Below the pieces are notes generated by a model. The model was given only the letters and a program-made list of their open reading frames with translations. It did no database searches and was not told the DNA's origin. A stretch of DNA of 42,455 nucleotides from Hyphomicrobiales bacterium (lineage in GTDB: Bacteria > Pseudomonadota > Alphaproteobacteria > Rhizobiales > Xanthobacteraceae): contig JAKFYI010000052.1 of NCBI GenBank assembly GCA_021730985.1, positions 1 to 42,455 on the forward strand, read 5' to 3'. The position numbers and the translations under genes were made by a program. The stretch's first letter is position 1, and each line of letters begins with the position of its first letter. Positions 34,216 to 42,455 of the stretch are shown here, piece by piece.

Positions 34216-34317
34216 ATGAGTTTGAGCGATCGCATCGTGTCGTGGCCGGTGCCGCCGATCCTGGCGCCGGTTTTGCTGGGACTTCTGCCCGCGGTTGTGA
34301 CCGCAGCCCAATGGTGA
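34216..34317 (+). CDS. Possible 33-residue hydrophobic small protein
   Basis: An ORF of 33 codons after GAAAGGACTGAGCC, a reasonable ribosome site. It encodes a short polar head (SLSDRIVSW) and a single hydrophobic segment (VPPILAPVLLGLLPAVVTAA), the form of a one-helix membrane peptide. Its last codons overlap the ATG at 34311 of another reading (ATGGTGA), which suggests coupling. It may be chance, given its size. Confidence 0.4.
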   Translation: MSLSDRIVSWPVPPILAPVLLGLLPAVVTAAQW

Positions 34318-34472
34318 GCATCACCCGATTTGGCAGGAAGCTGAAGCTCCCATCGACCGCGCAGATCAAACATCAGCTCTTGCTGCGTTGGCTGGCCGAT
34401 CAAACCGCGAAAGAGGCCTCCGAAACCCCGGTTCCGGTGCGTGCGGATCGCCTCGCGCCGAAAACCTCATGA
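34311..34472 (+). CDS. Possible 53-residue ORF overlapping the previous one
   Basis: Begins in the ATGGTGA overlap with the 33-residue reading. It encodes 53 residues, basic at the start (VSITRFGRKLKLPSTAQIKH), then a helix-like LLLRWLADQTAKEASE. The composition is natural for a protein, but there is no independent evidence that it is expressed. Confidence 0.35.
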   Translation: MVSITRFGRKLKLPSTAQIKHQLLLRWLADQTAKEASETPVPVRADRLAPKTS

Positions 34473-34589
34473 CATTGCTTGACGATGCCCCGCGCATTTT
34501 CTGCGGTTCTTGCGCCGACATCGGGTATGCTGTGCTGCGTCGGACAGATGAGCCTCCGACTGGAACCCAGGGCCGCCCGGTTGTCTGAC

Positions 34590-34805
34590 ATGAAACCCAT
34601 CCAGCCCTACGCGCTCGACCACCTCGACTTTTCCGTCGTGGTGAAAAATCGGGCCAAACCGCCGAAGCCCTGGAAATGGGAGATCTATCGCGCCGGCCGC
34701 ACCAGTCCGATCCAGCAATCGGCGGTTTGCTTCGAATCCATGACCGAGGCGAGCCGCGAGGGGAAGACCGCGCTCAAGCTTCTGCTGAGCGAATTCCAGC
34801 ATTGA
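34590..34805 (+). CDS. Small conserved-looking hypothetical protein
   Basis: A 71-residue protein starting at 34590, reading MKPIQPYALDHLDFSVVVKN and then KPPKPWKWEIYRAGRTSPIQ, ending in a helix EASREGKTALKLLLSEFQ. The PWKWEIYRAGR type of text resembles small hypothetical proteins of Rhizobiales. No signal or membrane segment. The ribosome site is weak; upstream starts to 34479 look less natural. Function unknown. Confidence 0.6.
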   Translation: MKPIQPYALDHLDFSVVVKNRAKPPKPWKWEIYRAGRTSPIQQSAVCFESMTEASREGKTALKLLLSEFQH

Positions 34806-34892
34806 TGTCTTCAGCCGCGGCGATTGCGGGCCAAACGGGGTGGGCATGGCCCGGAATCGTGCTATTGAGGCTTTTGCCTCCAGGAGAGCAAT

Positions 34893-35171
34893 TTGGCCGA
34901 CACTTCGAAGGCGGATACCGCCAACGCGCAGTTCAAGAAAGCCCAGCGCGAACAGGACGGTAAGAAGGCGATGGCCGAATACGAGGCGGACGGCATTGCA
35001 ATGCGGGCCAAGACCGCCAAGCTGAAGGCGATGCGGCTCGCGCGCGATGCCGAGCAGGCTGCCGCGGAGGCCGCCAATCCGGCTCCGAAAAAGTCAGCCG
35101 TCAAGAAAGCCAAGCCGAAGCCGACCATTTCGGCCTTTCACAAGGATCAGGAAGGCAGCCGCAACCGGTAG
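34893..35171 (+). CDS. Small basic helical protein
   Basis: 92 residues starting at a TTG (34893) after CAGGAGAGCAA. The centre is a charged helix (AQREQDGKKAMAEYEADGIA, RAKTAKLKAMRLARDAEQAA) and the end is Lys/Pro/Ala-rich (PAPKKSAVKKAKPKPTISAF), similar to nucleic-acid-binding tails. No known family is recognised. It would be cytoplasmic. Confidence 0.6.
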   Translation: MADTSKADTANAQFKKAQREQDGKKAMAEYEADGIAMRAKTAKLKAMRLARDAEQAAAEAANPAPKKSAVKKAKPKPTISAFHKDQEGSRNR

Positions 35172-35320
35172 CGGTCTGCCCCGCGCCCGCTGTGGAACTT
35201 TCGCCACAATGGTGCGTTCCTGCTTTGCGATTGTGCCGTCCGATGGCGTGCGTCCTCGGACGCTGACCTGACAACCCCACCCGGTCTACCGCTCTTCCGG
35301 TCTTTCAGAAGGATTTCATC

Positions 35321-35761
35321 ATGCGATTTTCGTCCGCGCTTCGTTCCGCACTTGTCGCGCTCGTCGCTCTTGCCGTCGCGGGTGTGTCGTCGCCGACCTA
35401 TGCCGACAGCGGCACTGTCCGGATTTCCGTGGTGAAGGGCGGCTGGTTCATCGGTGCCTCCGGCGGCAGCGGCACGCTGACGTTCCGTGGACGGCAGTAC
35501 CCTCTGTCAGTCGGCGGTTTGAGTGCGGGCTTGGTGTTCGGCGCCTCGCAGACCGATTTCGTCGGCCGCGTCACCAACATCCGCGGTCCCGCGGACGTGG
35601 CGGGCGTGTACGGCGCGGCGGGCGCGGGCGCTGCGATCGGCGCCGGTGCGCGCGCGATCGTGCTGCGCAATGAGAAGGGCGCCACGCTGGCGCTGTCGGG
35701 CCGCCAGATCGGCTTGATGGCGAACGCCGACCTGAGCGGGCTTGCAATCTCGCTGCGCTAG
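35321..35761 (+). CDS. Exported protein, glycine-rich, unknown function
   Basis: This 146-residue protein has a signal peptide (RFSSALRSALVALVALAVAG, cleaved after TYA). The body is beta-rich and Gly/Ala-rich: VRISVVKGGWFIGASGGSGT, LTFRGRQYPLSVGGLSAGLV, and VAGVYGAAGAGAAIGAGARA, ending in LALSGRQIGLMANADLSGLA. I believe it belongs to a small alphaproteobacterial/betaproteobacterial family of exported proteins without a known role. An AGAAGGA ribosome site supports the start. It is followed by a strong terminator. Confidence 0.75.
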   Translation: MRFSSALRSALVALVALAVAGVSSPTYADSGTVRISVVKGGWFIGASGGSGTLTFRGRQYPLSVGGLSAGLVFGASQTDFVGRVTNIRGPADVAGVYGAAGAGAAIGAGARAIVLRNEKGATLALSGRQIGLMANADLSGLAISLR

Positions 35762-35785
35762 CCGCCGCAACTCGACCTGCAACAC

Positions 35786-35813
35786 AAATGCCCGGGCGCG
35801 AGCCCGGGCATTT
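35786..35813 (+). terminator. Rho-independent terminator
   Basis: AAATGCCCGGGC (35786-35797) pairs perfectly with GCCCGGGCATTT (35802-35813) around a GCGA loop, and ends in TTTT. It lies 25 bases after the exported-protein stop. Confidence 0.85.
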
Positions 35814-35914
35814 TGCATTGCGGAAGCGGCGCTTCACCGCGTCAGCATGGCCCTTGCCAGCGGGGCGCCGGCGCTGAACACTGCGGCAACTCCCATCCGC
35901 GCCTCCGGTGATCC

Positions 35915-36898
35915 ATGACCTTTTCCCGCCGCACGCTGCTCTCAACTCTCGCCGCCACGCCGTTCGTGACGCTGGCCTCGCGCTCCGCATTCGCCGCGTA
36001 TCCCGACCGGCCGATCCGCCTGATCGTGCCGTTCGCGCCCGGTGGCAACGCCGACCTGGTGGGGCGGCTGCTGTCCGAGGGAATGACGCCGTCGCTCGGC
36101 CAGAGCATGGTGGTGGAGAACCGCGGCGGCGCCGGCGGCAGTCTCGGCGCGGCTGTGGTCGCGACGGCGGCGCCCGACGGCTACACGCTGCTGATCGGCT
36201 CGAACGGCCCGCTCACGGTCAATCCGTTCATGCAGGCCAAGCTGTCGTACGATCCGCTCAAGGACTTCGCAGCCGTGGGGCTGGCGAATCTCGCGCCGCA
36301 CGCGATCGTGGTGAACCCCGCGGTGCCGGCCAAGACCGTGGCCGAGCTGGTCGAACTGTCGAAGAAAGAGCCGATCAACATCGCCACCTCCGGCCATGGC
36401 AGCGCGGGCCACATGACGCTGGTGCGCTTCATGACGGCGACCGGCGCGAAGCTCACGCACGTTCCCTACAAGGGCGGCAGCACGCCGGTGCCCGACACCT
36501 TGGCCGGAGTGGTGCAAGGACTGATGACGGAAATGTCCACCGCGCTGCCGCACCACAAGGCCGGCAAGCTGCGCATCCTCGCGGTCGCTTCCGCGGCGCG
36601 TCCGGTGCTGGCGCCCGAGGTGCCGACCATGCGCGAGGCGGGCCTGAAGGACTTCCTCGCGGCGAGCTATGTCGGACTGCTCGCACCGGCCAAGACACCG
36701 CCCGATGTGCTGGCGCTGCTTGAGAAGGCGCTGGTGAAGGCGCTGGCCGCCAAGACCGTGCAGGATCGCTTCCTCGCGACCGGCGCTGAACTGGTCGCGG
36801 AGCCGCTGCAGACCTCGAAGGGCTTCGCCGACTACATCAAGGGCGAGTTCGACCGCACCGCCGAGGCGGCGAAGGCCGCGGGCCTCAAGCCCGAGTAG
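35915..36898 (+). CDS. TTT family substrate-binding protein with Tat-like signal
   Basis: The 327-residue receptor has a twin-arginine-like signal (FSRRTLLSTLAATPFVTLAS), cut after AFA. The core has YPDRPIRLIVPFAPGGNADLVGR, NRGGAGGSLG, DGYTLLIGSNG, HVPYKGGSTPVPDTL and PAKTPPDVLALL. The first loop is PGGNAD, where many have PGGxxD. It is separated from the upstream exported protein by the terminator, so it has its own promoter. Confidence 0.9.
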   Translation: MTFSRRTLLSTLAATPFVTLASRSAFAAYPDRPIRLIVPFAPGGNADLVGRLLSEGMTPSLGQSMVVENRGGAGGSLGAAVVATAAPDGYTLLIGSNGPLTVNPFMQAKLSYDPLKDFAAVGLANLAPHAIVVNPAVPAKTVAELVELSKKEPINIATSGHGSAGHMTLVRFMTATGAKLTHVPYKGGSTPVPDTLAGVVQGLMTEMSTALPHHKAGKLRILAVASAARPVLAPEVPTMREAGLKDFLAASYVGLLAPAKTPPDVLALLEKALVKALAAKTVQDRFLATGAELVAEPLQTSKGFADYIKGEFDRTAEAAKAAGLKPE

Positions 36899-37061
36899 CC
36901 GCGCGCGACCGGCGAGGCAGTTCCCTCGATTGCGGGTTGTCGGCGCCTCATAGGAATAAAAACACGACAAACCGAGGTCGCGCCGGTTCCCCGGCGGCTT
37001 TGGCGCGACGTTTGCATTGCAGCAATTCGCCGGGTCAACTCGTGCCAAGAAAAGAAAAGCC

Positions 37062-37514
37062 ATGTCACATCCGTTGACCAACTTCGACGCGTCGTCTGGC
37101 GTGCTTGAGACGGCGTCCGGAACCCCGGATGCCCAGGAAATATCGGCCGAACCGGGCCGCTGGCGCGGCGCCACGGCCATTGTGGCGGCGGGCTTTGCGG
37201 CGCTGGCGATCGCCACCGTGGCGCTGGCCGGCGAATACCACTCCAACCCGTGGCTGCTGTCGTGGATATCGGCGTCGTGCTGCGTCACCAACGACTGCTG
37301 CTGGCAGATCAGCGAAAGCGAGCTTCGCGCGATGCCGGGCGACAAGTGGGAGGTGCGGTCCACCGGGCAGGTGCGCGAGCGCACCGACTGGTCGCCCGAC
37401 GGCAAGTTCTACCGCTGCGCGTGCGACTACGACTCCGCCGACCGGCATTGGGTGCGGCACCAGGGCGCCAACACGCGCTGCATATTTGTGCCGATGCGCA
37501 CGGCGGGGCTGTAG
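37062..37514 (+). CDS. Cys-rich membrane-anchored hypothetical protein
   Basis: 150 residues starting at 37062 after AAAGAAAAGCC. A single hydrophobic segment at 37-56 (TAIVAAGFAALAIATVALAG) anchors or exports it. The outer part has seven Cys (73, 74, 79, 80, 119, 121, 140), with paired Cys in SASCCVTNDCCWQ and CACD further on, ending in CIFVPMR. This resembles Rhizobiales exported proteins with a SCCxxxDC motif. The disulfide-like spacing suggests periplasmic location. Role unknown. Confidence 0.65.
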   Translation: MSHPLTNFDASSGVLETASGTPDAQEISAEPGRWRGATAIVAAGFAALAIATVALAGEYHSNPWLLSWISASCCVTNDCCWQISESELRAMPGDKWEVRSTGQVRERTDWSPDGKFYRCACDYDSADRHWVRHQGANTRCIFVPMRTAGL

Positions 37515-37635
37515 CCGGCCGGCCTGATGTGCCGAGTGCTTGGGCGGCGCCGCCCCGCAATCGGGCACGGCCTTGCCGCGCGAATGCGCGCGCCGCATGA
37601 TTGCCCGCACGACAACACGTCCTGGGGAGGACAGC

Positions 37636-38142
37636 ATGAAGCTCATCACGGTGGCAGCAACGGCGCTCGCGCTGTTCGTATCCGGCGGCGGCGCGGCAGC
37701 CCAGCAGAAAAGCATGAAGGACCGCCTGGTCGGCACCTGGCACTTCGTGATCGCCGAAGTGACCGCGCCCGACGGCAAGAAGTCGTTTCCGTTCGGGCCG
37801 AAGCCGCGCGGCATGGTGATCTTCACGGCGGACGGGCATTTCACGCAGGTGCATATCGCGGCCGAGGTGCCGAAGATCGCGAACGCAAACCGTCTCAATG
37901 CGAGCCCTGAGGAGTACGCCGGCATCATGCGCGGCACCATCGCGCAGTTCGGCACCTACACGGTGGACGAGGACAAGAAGACATTCACCATGACGTTCAC
38001 CGCGAGCACGTTTCCGAATTGGGACGGTGTCGCGCAGACGCGCACCATCGACAAGCTGACGGACGAGGAATTCATCAACACCAACCCGCAGGTCGGAGCG
38101 GGGCGGGGCAGCGCGTACAATCTGTACAGGCGCGCGAAGTAG
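37636..38142 (+). CDS. Exported lipocalin-like protein
   Basis: 168 residues starting after GGGGAGGACAGC, with a signal peptide (KLITVAATALALFVSGGGAA). The mature part follows the lipocalin-like pattern: RLVGTWHFVIAEVTAPDGKK, then GMVIFTADGHFTQV and GTYTVDEDKKTFTMTFTAS, with a GTW-like first strand. This fold binds small hydrophobic molecules. No specific ligand can be assigned. The neighbouring gene upstream is unrelated. Confidence 0.75.
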   Translation: MKLITVAATALALFVSGGGAAAQQKSMKDRLVGTWHFVIAEVTAPDGKKSFPFGPKPRGMVIFTADGHFTQVHIAAEVPKIANANRLNASPEEYAGIMRGTIAQFGTYTVDEDKKTFTMTFTASTFPNWDGVAQTRTIDKLTDEEFINTNPQVGAGRGSAYNLYRRAK

Positions 38143-38174
38143 GAATTCTGCGCGCAGCGCATCTGCCGCCAAAA

Positions 38175-38462
38175 TCAATTCCAGCGCGGCTGCAGTATCA
38201 GCACCATCGCGAAGAACAGCGCGCACAAGAGTCCGGGCAGCGCCAGGATCGCGAGCACGGCGACGGCGGCGCCGCGCTGTCCCTTGGCGTTCAACAGCCA
38301 GCCTGCGCCCAGGACAGCGGCGATGCCGCCGAGCAGCGCCAGCCACAGCACGATGTTGAACGAGGACACCGAGCCGTCGCCCAGCCCGATGACGAAGAAA
38401 TACAGCGCCACCAGCGCGACCAGGGCGTCGATGGCAAGGCAAAGCCGGAACAGGATCGTCAT
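38175..38462 (-). CDS. Small membrane protein of unknown function
   Basis: A 95-residue hydrophobic protein, from the ATG at 38462; a TTG at 38498 would add 12 residues. It has three likely membrane segments (ALVALVALYFFVIGLG, IVLWLALLGGIAAVLGAGWL, AVAVLAILALPGLLCALFFA). No family recognised. It converges on the lipocalin-like gene and is divergent from the YciI-like gene. Confidence 0.65.
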   Translation of the reverse strand: MTILFRLCLAIDALVALVALYFFVIGLGDGSVSSFNIVLWLALLGGIAAVLGAGWLLNAKGQRGAAVAVLAILALPGLLCALFFAMVLILQPRWN

Positions 38463-38620
38463 GCGCGGAAACGATAGCGGTTTGACGCCCGCGGGCAAGC
38501 GCGCGGGGCGGTTTGCGGGCTCGTCGAAGGCGGACGGCGTTGCGCCCCAACAAGCGAGCGGATTACGCTTCGCTCACAGGCCCGCGGGCGCGTCTGCCGG
38601 CGGCACAGGTTGGAGGCGAA

Positions 38621-39298
38621 ATGTCGGACACCAGCAACCCCGGATATCTGCCGGGCGATCCGCGCTACGGGCTCTATGGCGACGCGCTGAAGGACTACTA
38701 CCGCAACAAGGCGGCGCAGTGGGCGATCTACTGCTGGGACAAACCCGACATGGCCGACAAGCGCCGCGCGCTGCTGGCGGCGCAGAAGGCCTACGTCAAA
38801 AGGCTCAGTGAGCGCGAGATCGGCTACGGGCATTTCGTGTCCGACGATGGAAGCGCGACGCTCGGCACCTGCTACTTCATGCAGCTCGACGGCCGCGCGG
38901 CGGCGGACGCCTTCGTGGCCGACGAGCCGCTGAACAAGGCCGGCCTCTACGGCAAGGTCGAGATCCAGCGCTGGTCGAACAGCTTCGGCAAGCGCGCGGC
39001 CGACTACGCCCGCAAGGGCCAGCAGCAGTTTCTCTGCACCGGGCCGAAGACCGGCACGCCGGAGTTCTTCCGCTCGCACCTGCACGCCCACGAGAGCTAC
39101 TTCGCGTCGTATGGCGAAAACTTCATTTTCCGCGGCCCGATCCGCTCGCCCGACGGCGCCGACAATGTCGGCACCGCGCTGCTGATCGAACTGCCGGACC
39201 GCGCGGCGGCGGACAAATTCTGGAACGAGGAGCCGTTTTCGAAGAACGGCGGCTACAACCGGGATGCGCGGATCGTGCGGTGGGTGTTTGGGGATTGA
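38621..39298 (+). CDS. Tandem YciI-like domain protein
   Basis: The 225-residue cytoplasmic protein appears to hold two YciI/YCII-type ferredoxin-like units. The first is around residues 45-118 (KRRALLAAQKAYVKRLSERE, GTCYFMQLDGRAAADAFVAD) and the second around 160-225 (VGTALLIELPDRAAADKFWN with FSKNGGYNRDARIVRWVF). Both end in a VxxW strand. A short lead (NPGYLPGDPRYGLYG) comes first. The GGAGGCGAA site fixes the start. YciI-type units occur as small enzymes or regulators; no function is assigned here. Confidence 0.65.
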   Translation: MSDTSNPGYLPGDPRYGLYGDALKDYYRNKAAQWAIYCWDKPDMADKRRALLAAQKAYVKRLSEREIGYGHFVSDDGSATLGTCYFMQLDGRAAADAFVADEPLNKAGLYGKVEIQRWSNSFGKRAADYARKGQQQFLCTGPKTGTPEFFRSHLHAHESYFASYGENFIFRGPIRSPDGADNVGTALLIELPDRAAADKFWNEEPFSKNGGYNRDARIVRWVFGD

Positions 39299-39346
39299 GG
39301 GAGCGCGCAATACGGAGACGGTTGTTTCTGCCGGATGCACGACGGT

Positions 39347-41191
39347 TCAGGAAAATATCGCTGCCAATCCCTTCCTACGAGCAGTTACGCGCGCCGCAAC
39401 CTGCTCTTTTAGTTGAGGTAGAAGTTTAGCTTCCGTAGCTAAAAACTTCCCGATGTACAATTCGCGGACCCAAACATCATCTGCATCTGTTAGTGCGATT
39501 TTTGTCGATCTCGCGACTTTTCCATCGTGGAGAGAGAGTCTAATCTGATCAAATCTACTGTCGTTCGCTAACGCAGTTCCGAGTTTTACTTTTTCCAGAA
39601 ATTTCTCGTTCGCTGCCCTTTCTTTTTTTAGGCTGGAATGAACTTGATCAAAAAAATCATATACATGATAAACAGCGAACCTATCGTTGTCTCGCGGATT
39701 ACTAACGGAGTGAAGGGTAATATGCCCTCCGCCCACGAAATAAAGACTCGGTTCGCCAATTAGCGCACGATGAAATTTTATTGGATTTTGGTTCGCGTCG
39801 ATTCCCTCTACCGACTTGCACATTCGCTCTAATGTGGGGAGCGACCATGCTTCCTCAAATTTTTCACTATTCATCTCCGATAGCATCTTAAGAACATTGT
39901 CAAAAGATTCTTCTATTTGGACAAGTTTAGGGACAACGCGCGCTATCTCGTCCACTTTAACTCGCGCCAAGAAATATGCAGAAAAATATTCTTGGAAGGA
40001 GCGATGGCTAAATGTGTAGTCCAAGCCATCCATGACTAGCATGCATGTGCTTTCAGTCAGATCATTTTTGAAGTCGATCTTGTTGACGACGATTTGCGAA
40101 GACGAAATGCTCTGTTGAATGTGGTTGAGTAGTGCGTCTCCAGAAAAACTGATGGACTTTTTGATATAGGTGATCATGCAGAAATAAGAAAAAAGACGTT
40201 TGAAGTCATCGAGTGCGAGCGCGGTGTGTTTCTTTCTTTGGAAGCCCCCTTTAGTCACGTCATGGCGGCCAAAAAGCGCTTCAAACGCGTACTCGTAAAA
40301 GAGATGAATTTTTGCTGGGACTTCCGCGAACTGTTCTAACGTCACCAGCATCATGATCGTCAGGAGCGGATTAGTTAGAAACTCTTCGTGAGTTTCATAA
40401 AGCCCCTGATCGAGTTTTTTCTTGAATATTTGTTTGATCTCTTCGTCGTATGGTATTTTCTCTATCAGCAATTCGACCTGCTTTTTCGTGAAGGGCTGGA
40501 CATTGAATACGTGAAACTTCTCCCAATTTGCGAAAGTTTCGGCTGGTCGGCTTGATACAAATGTCCAAAGTTCTTCGTGTTTTGCAGCCAATTCGTGCAG
40601 TTCCCGTTCTCGTATTTTTCTGGCGTCGTGATTGACTTCGTCGAAGCCATCCAAAAACAAAACCAAACTTCCTCTCTCAATCGCGTATTTTAAATGTTGT
40701 TCCGAAAATCCCTCTATGTGGTCTGCGATCCTCTCATGAATAAAGCTCAATAAGCTTTTATCCGGATTGTGGTTCAGGTCTCTTAAGTCGACAAAAACGG
40801 GCAGTCGTTGGTGCTGTGAATCTAAAAAACGGAGATAAAGGTAGCGCATAAGCATCGATTTGCCGGCACCGGCTGTGGCGGTAAAGATCACATGCTTATA
40901 AGTAGCGATCTCCTTGACGAAATCTTCGTCTCGGAAGGCGGACTTCCCATTGGCGAGAAACAAATTGACGTAAAAATCTAGCAACGCGATAGGCGTGCTG
41001 CTCGAAATGATCGTCTTAACTGTCGACGCCCTGCCAAGTTGCTTTTCGATATATTTTTCGAATCCCTTGCGAAATCGGATTTCGAGCTTTTGTTTGGCGC
41101 TGAGGGCGAGTCCCTTAGTGGGTGCTGCCAATTCAGCGGCAAGCTTGGCAACTATAGGCGCCGCAGAAGCCAGGGTAATGGGCTCTGGCAT
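39347..41191 (-). CDS. NACHT-type STAND NTPase, bacterial NLR-like, putative defence protein
   Basis: The 614-residue protein has an N-terminal helical part (1-100), then a NACHT NTPase: Walker A TATAGAGKS (104-112), Walker B SLVLFLDGFDEV (175-186) with extra acidic residues, SSRP sensor (213-216), and the helical/winged region ending at TFSHRSFQEYFSAYFLA (393-409), a classic NACHT mark. The last ~200 residues have no LRR, WD40, TPR or HEAT repeats that I can see. There is no signal or membrane segment. Base composition is clearly AT-richer than the neighbours, a sign of transfer. It starts 42 bases after thiC on the same strand, with TGGAGA as ribosome site. Bacterial NACHT proteins are known antiphage factors; the trigger here is unknown. 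Confidence 0.85.
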   Translation of the reverse strand: MPEPITLASAAPIVAKLAAELAAPTKGLALSAKQKLEIRFRKGFEKYIEKQLGRASTVKTIISSSTPIALLDFYVNLFLANGKSAFRDEDFVKEIATYKHVIFTATAGAGKSMLMRYLYLRFLDSQHQRLPVFVDLRDLNHNPDKSLLSFIHERIADHIEGFSEQHLKYAIERGSLVLFLDGFDEVNHDARKIRERELHELAAKHEELWTFVSSRPAETFANWEKFHVFNVQPFTKKQVELLIEKIPYDEEIKQIFKKKLDQGLYETHEEFLTNPLLTIMMLVTLEQFAEVPAKIHLFYEYAFEALFGRHDVTKGGFQRKKHTALALDDFKRLFSYFCMITYIKKSISFSGDALLNHIQQSISSSQIVVNKIDFKNDLTESTCMLVMDGLDYTFSHRSFQEYFSAYFLARVKVDEIARVVPKLVQIEESFDNVLKMLSEMNSEKFEEAWSLPTLERMCKSVEGIDANQNPIKFHRALIGEPSLYFVGGGHITLHSVSNPRDNDRFAVYHVYDFFDQVHSSLKKERAANEKFLEKVKLGTALANDSRFDQIRLSLHDGKVARSTKIALTDADDVWVRELYIGKFLATEAKLLPQLKEQVAARVTARRKGLAAIFS

Positions 41192-41233
41192 CAGTTGTCT
41201 CCAGGCAGATTGTTTGATGACTTCAGATAAAAC

Positions 41234-42455
<1,222 letters not shown>

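Noticed and set aside
35942..37405. 487-codon minus-strand open frame
   Set aside because: Antisense to a TTT receptor and a Cys-rich protein; no domain and implausible composition.
39299..41233. AT-rich block considered as part of a prophage or integrative element
   Set aside because: No integrase, attachment repeats or phage genes; the block holds just one gene.

Overview
The window is high-GC DNA that reads as a Rhizobiales (Bradyrhizobium/Rhodopseudomonas/Pseudorhodoplanes-like) alphaproteobacterial chromosome. The signs are the codon use, the abundance of tripartite tricarboxylate transporter (TTT) substrate-binding proteins, MHYT-domain signalling proteins, and several intergenic palindromes of the kind scattered through these genomes (the clearest is at 28009-28057). 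I see no tRNA, rRNA, CRISPR array, prophage or transposase.

Layout. 1-6700: an ACMSD-type amidohydrolase, a divergent pair of degenerate enzyme homologues (a D-2-hydroxyacid dehydrogenase relative and an M24 relative), then a minus-strand run of a dihydroxyphthalate-decarboxylase/SBP-like protein, pyrE, a CoxG-like protein and idi. 6870-14120: an MHYT-PAS chemoreceptor divergent from a TTT binding protein plus GlcG-like partner, two further TTT binding proteins, a small exported protein and a fumarylacetoacetate-hydrolase family enzyme. 14273-19024: a giant (1583 residue) MHYT - six tandem PAS - PAS - GGDEF - EAL protein. 19199-21342: a second, apparently intact D-2-hydroxyacid dehydrogenase and another TTT binding protein. 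21400-22303: a gene-poor stretch with tiny ORFs, a good sigma-70-like promoter and an intergenic element. 22304-27070: ettA, a small coiled-coil protein, a DUF1330 protein, a YqhA-family membrane protein, a MltB-type lytic transglycosylase and a glycine-zipper exported protein. 27313-30290: a four-gene minus-strand catabolic-looking operon (flavin-dependent LLM oxygenase, DOPA-dioxygenase-like protein, two carboxymuconolactone-decarboxylase family proteins). 30475-36898: four more TTT binding proteins with small membrane and exported proteins between them. 37062-39298: exported and membrane proteins of unknown role and a tandem YciI-like protein. 39347-41191: an AT-rich NACHT-type NTPase. 41234-42455: the C-terminal part of thiC, running off the right edge.

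Functional themes. Eight TTT (Bug/TctC-type) periplasmic binding proteins occur without any TctA/TctB membrane partner, mixed with genes for carboxylic and aromatic acid turnover; this suggests scavenging of many organic acids through shared or distant membrane components. Two MHYT proteins built from the same sensor module feed chemotaxis and cyclic-di-GMP respectively. The most striking single item is the NACHT gene: a low-GC insert placed tightly behind thiC, resembling bacterial NLR-like antiphage proteins. Product names rest on motif recognition only; no database search was run.
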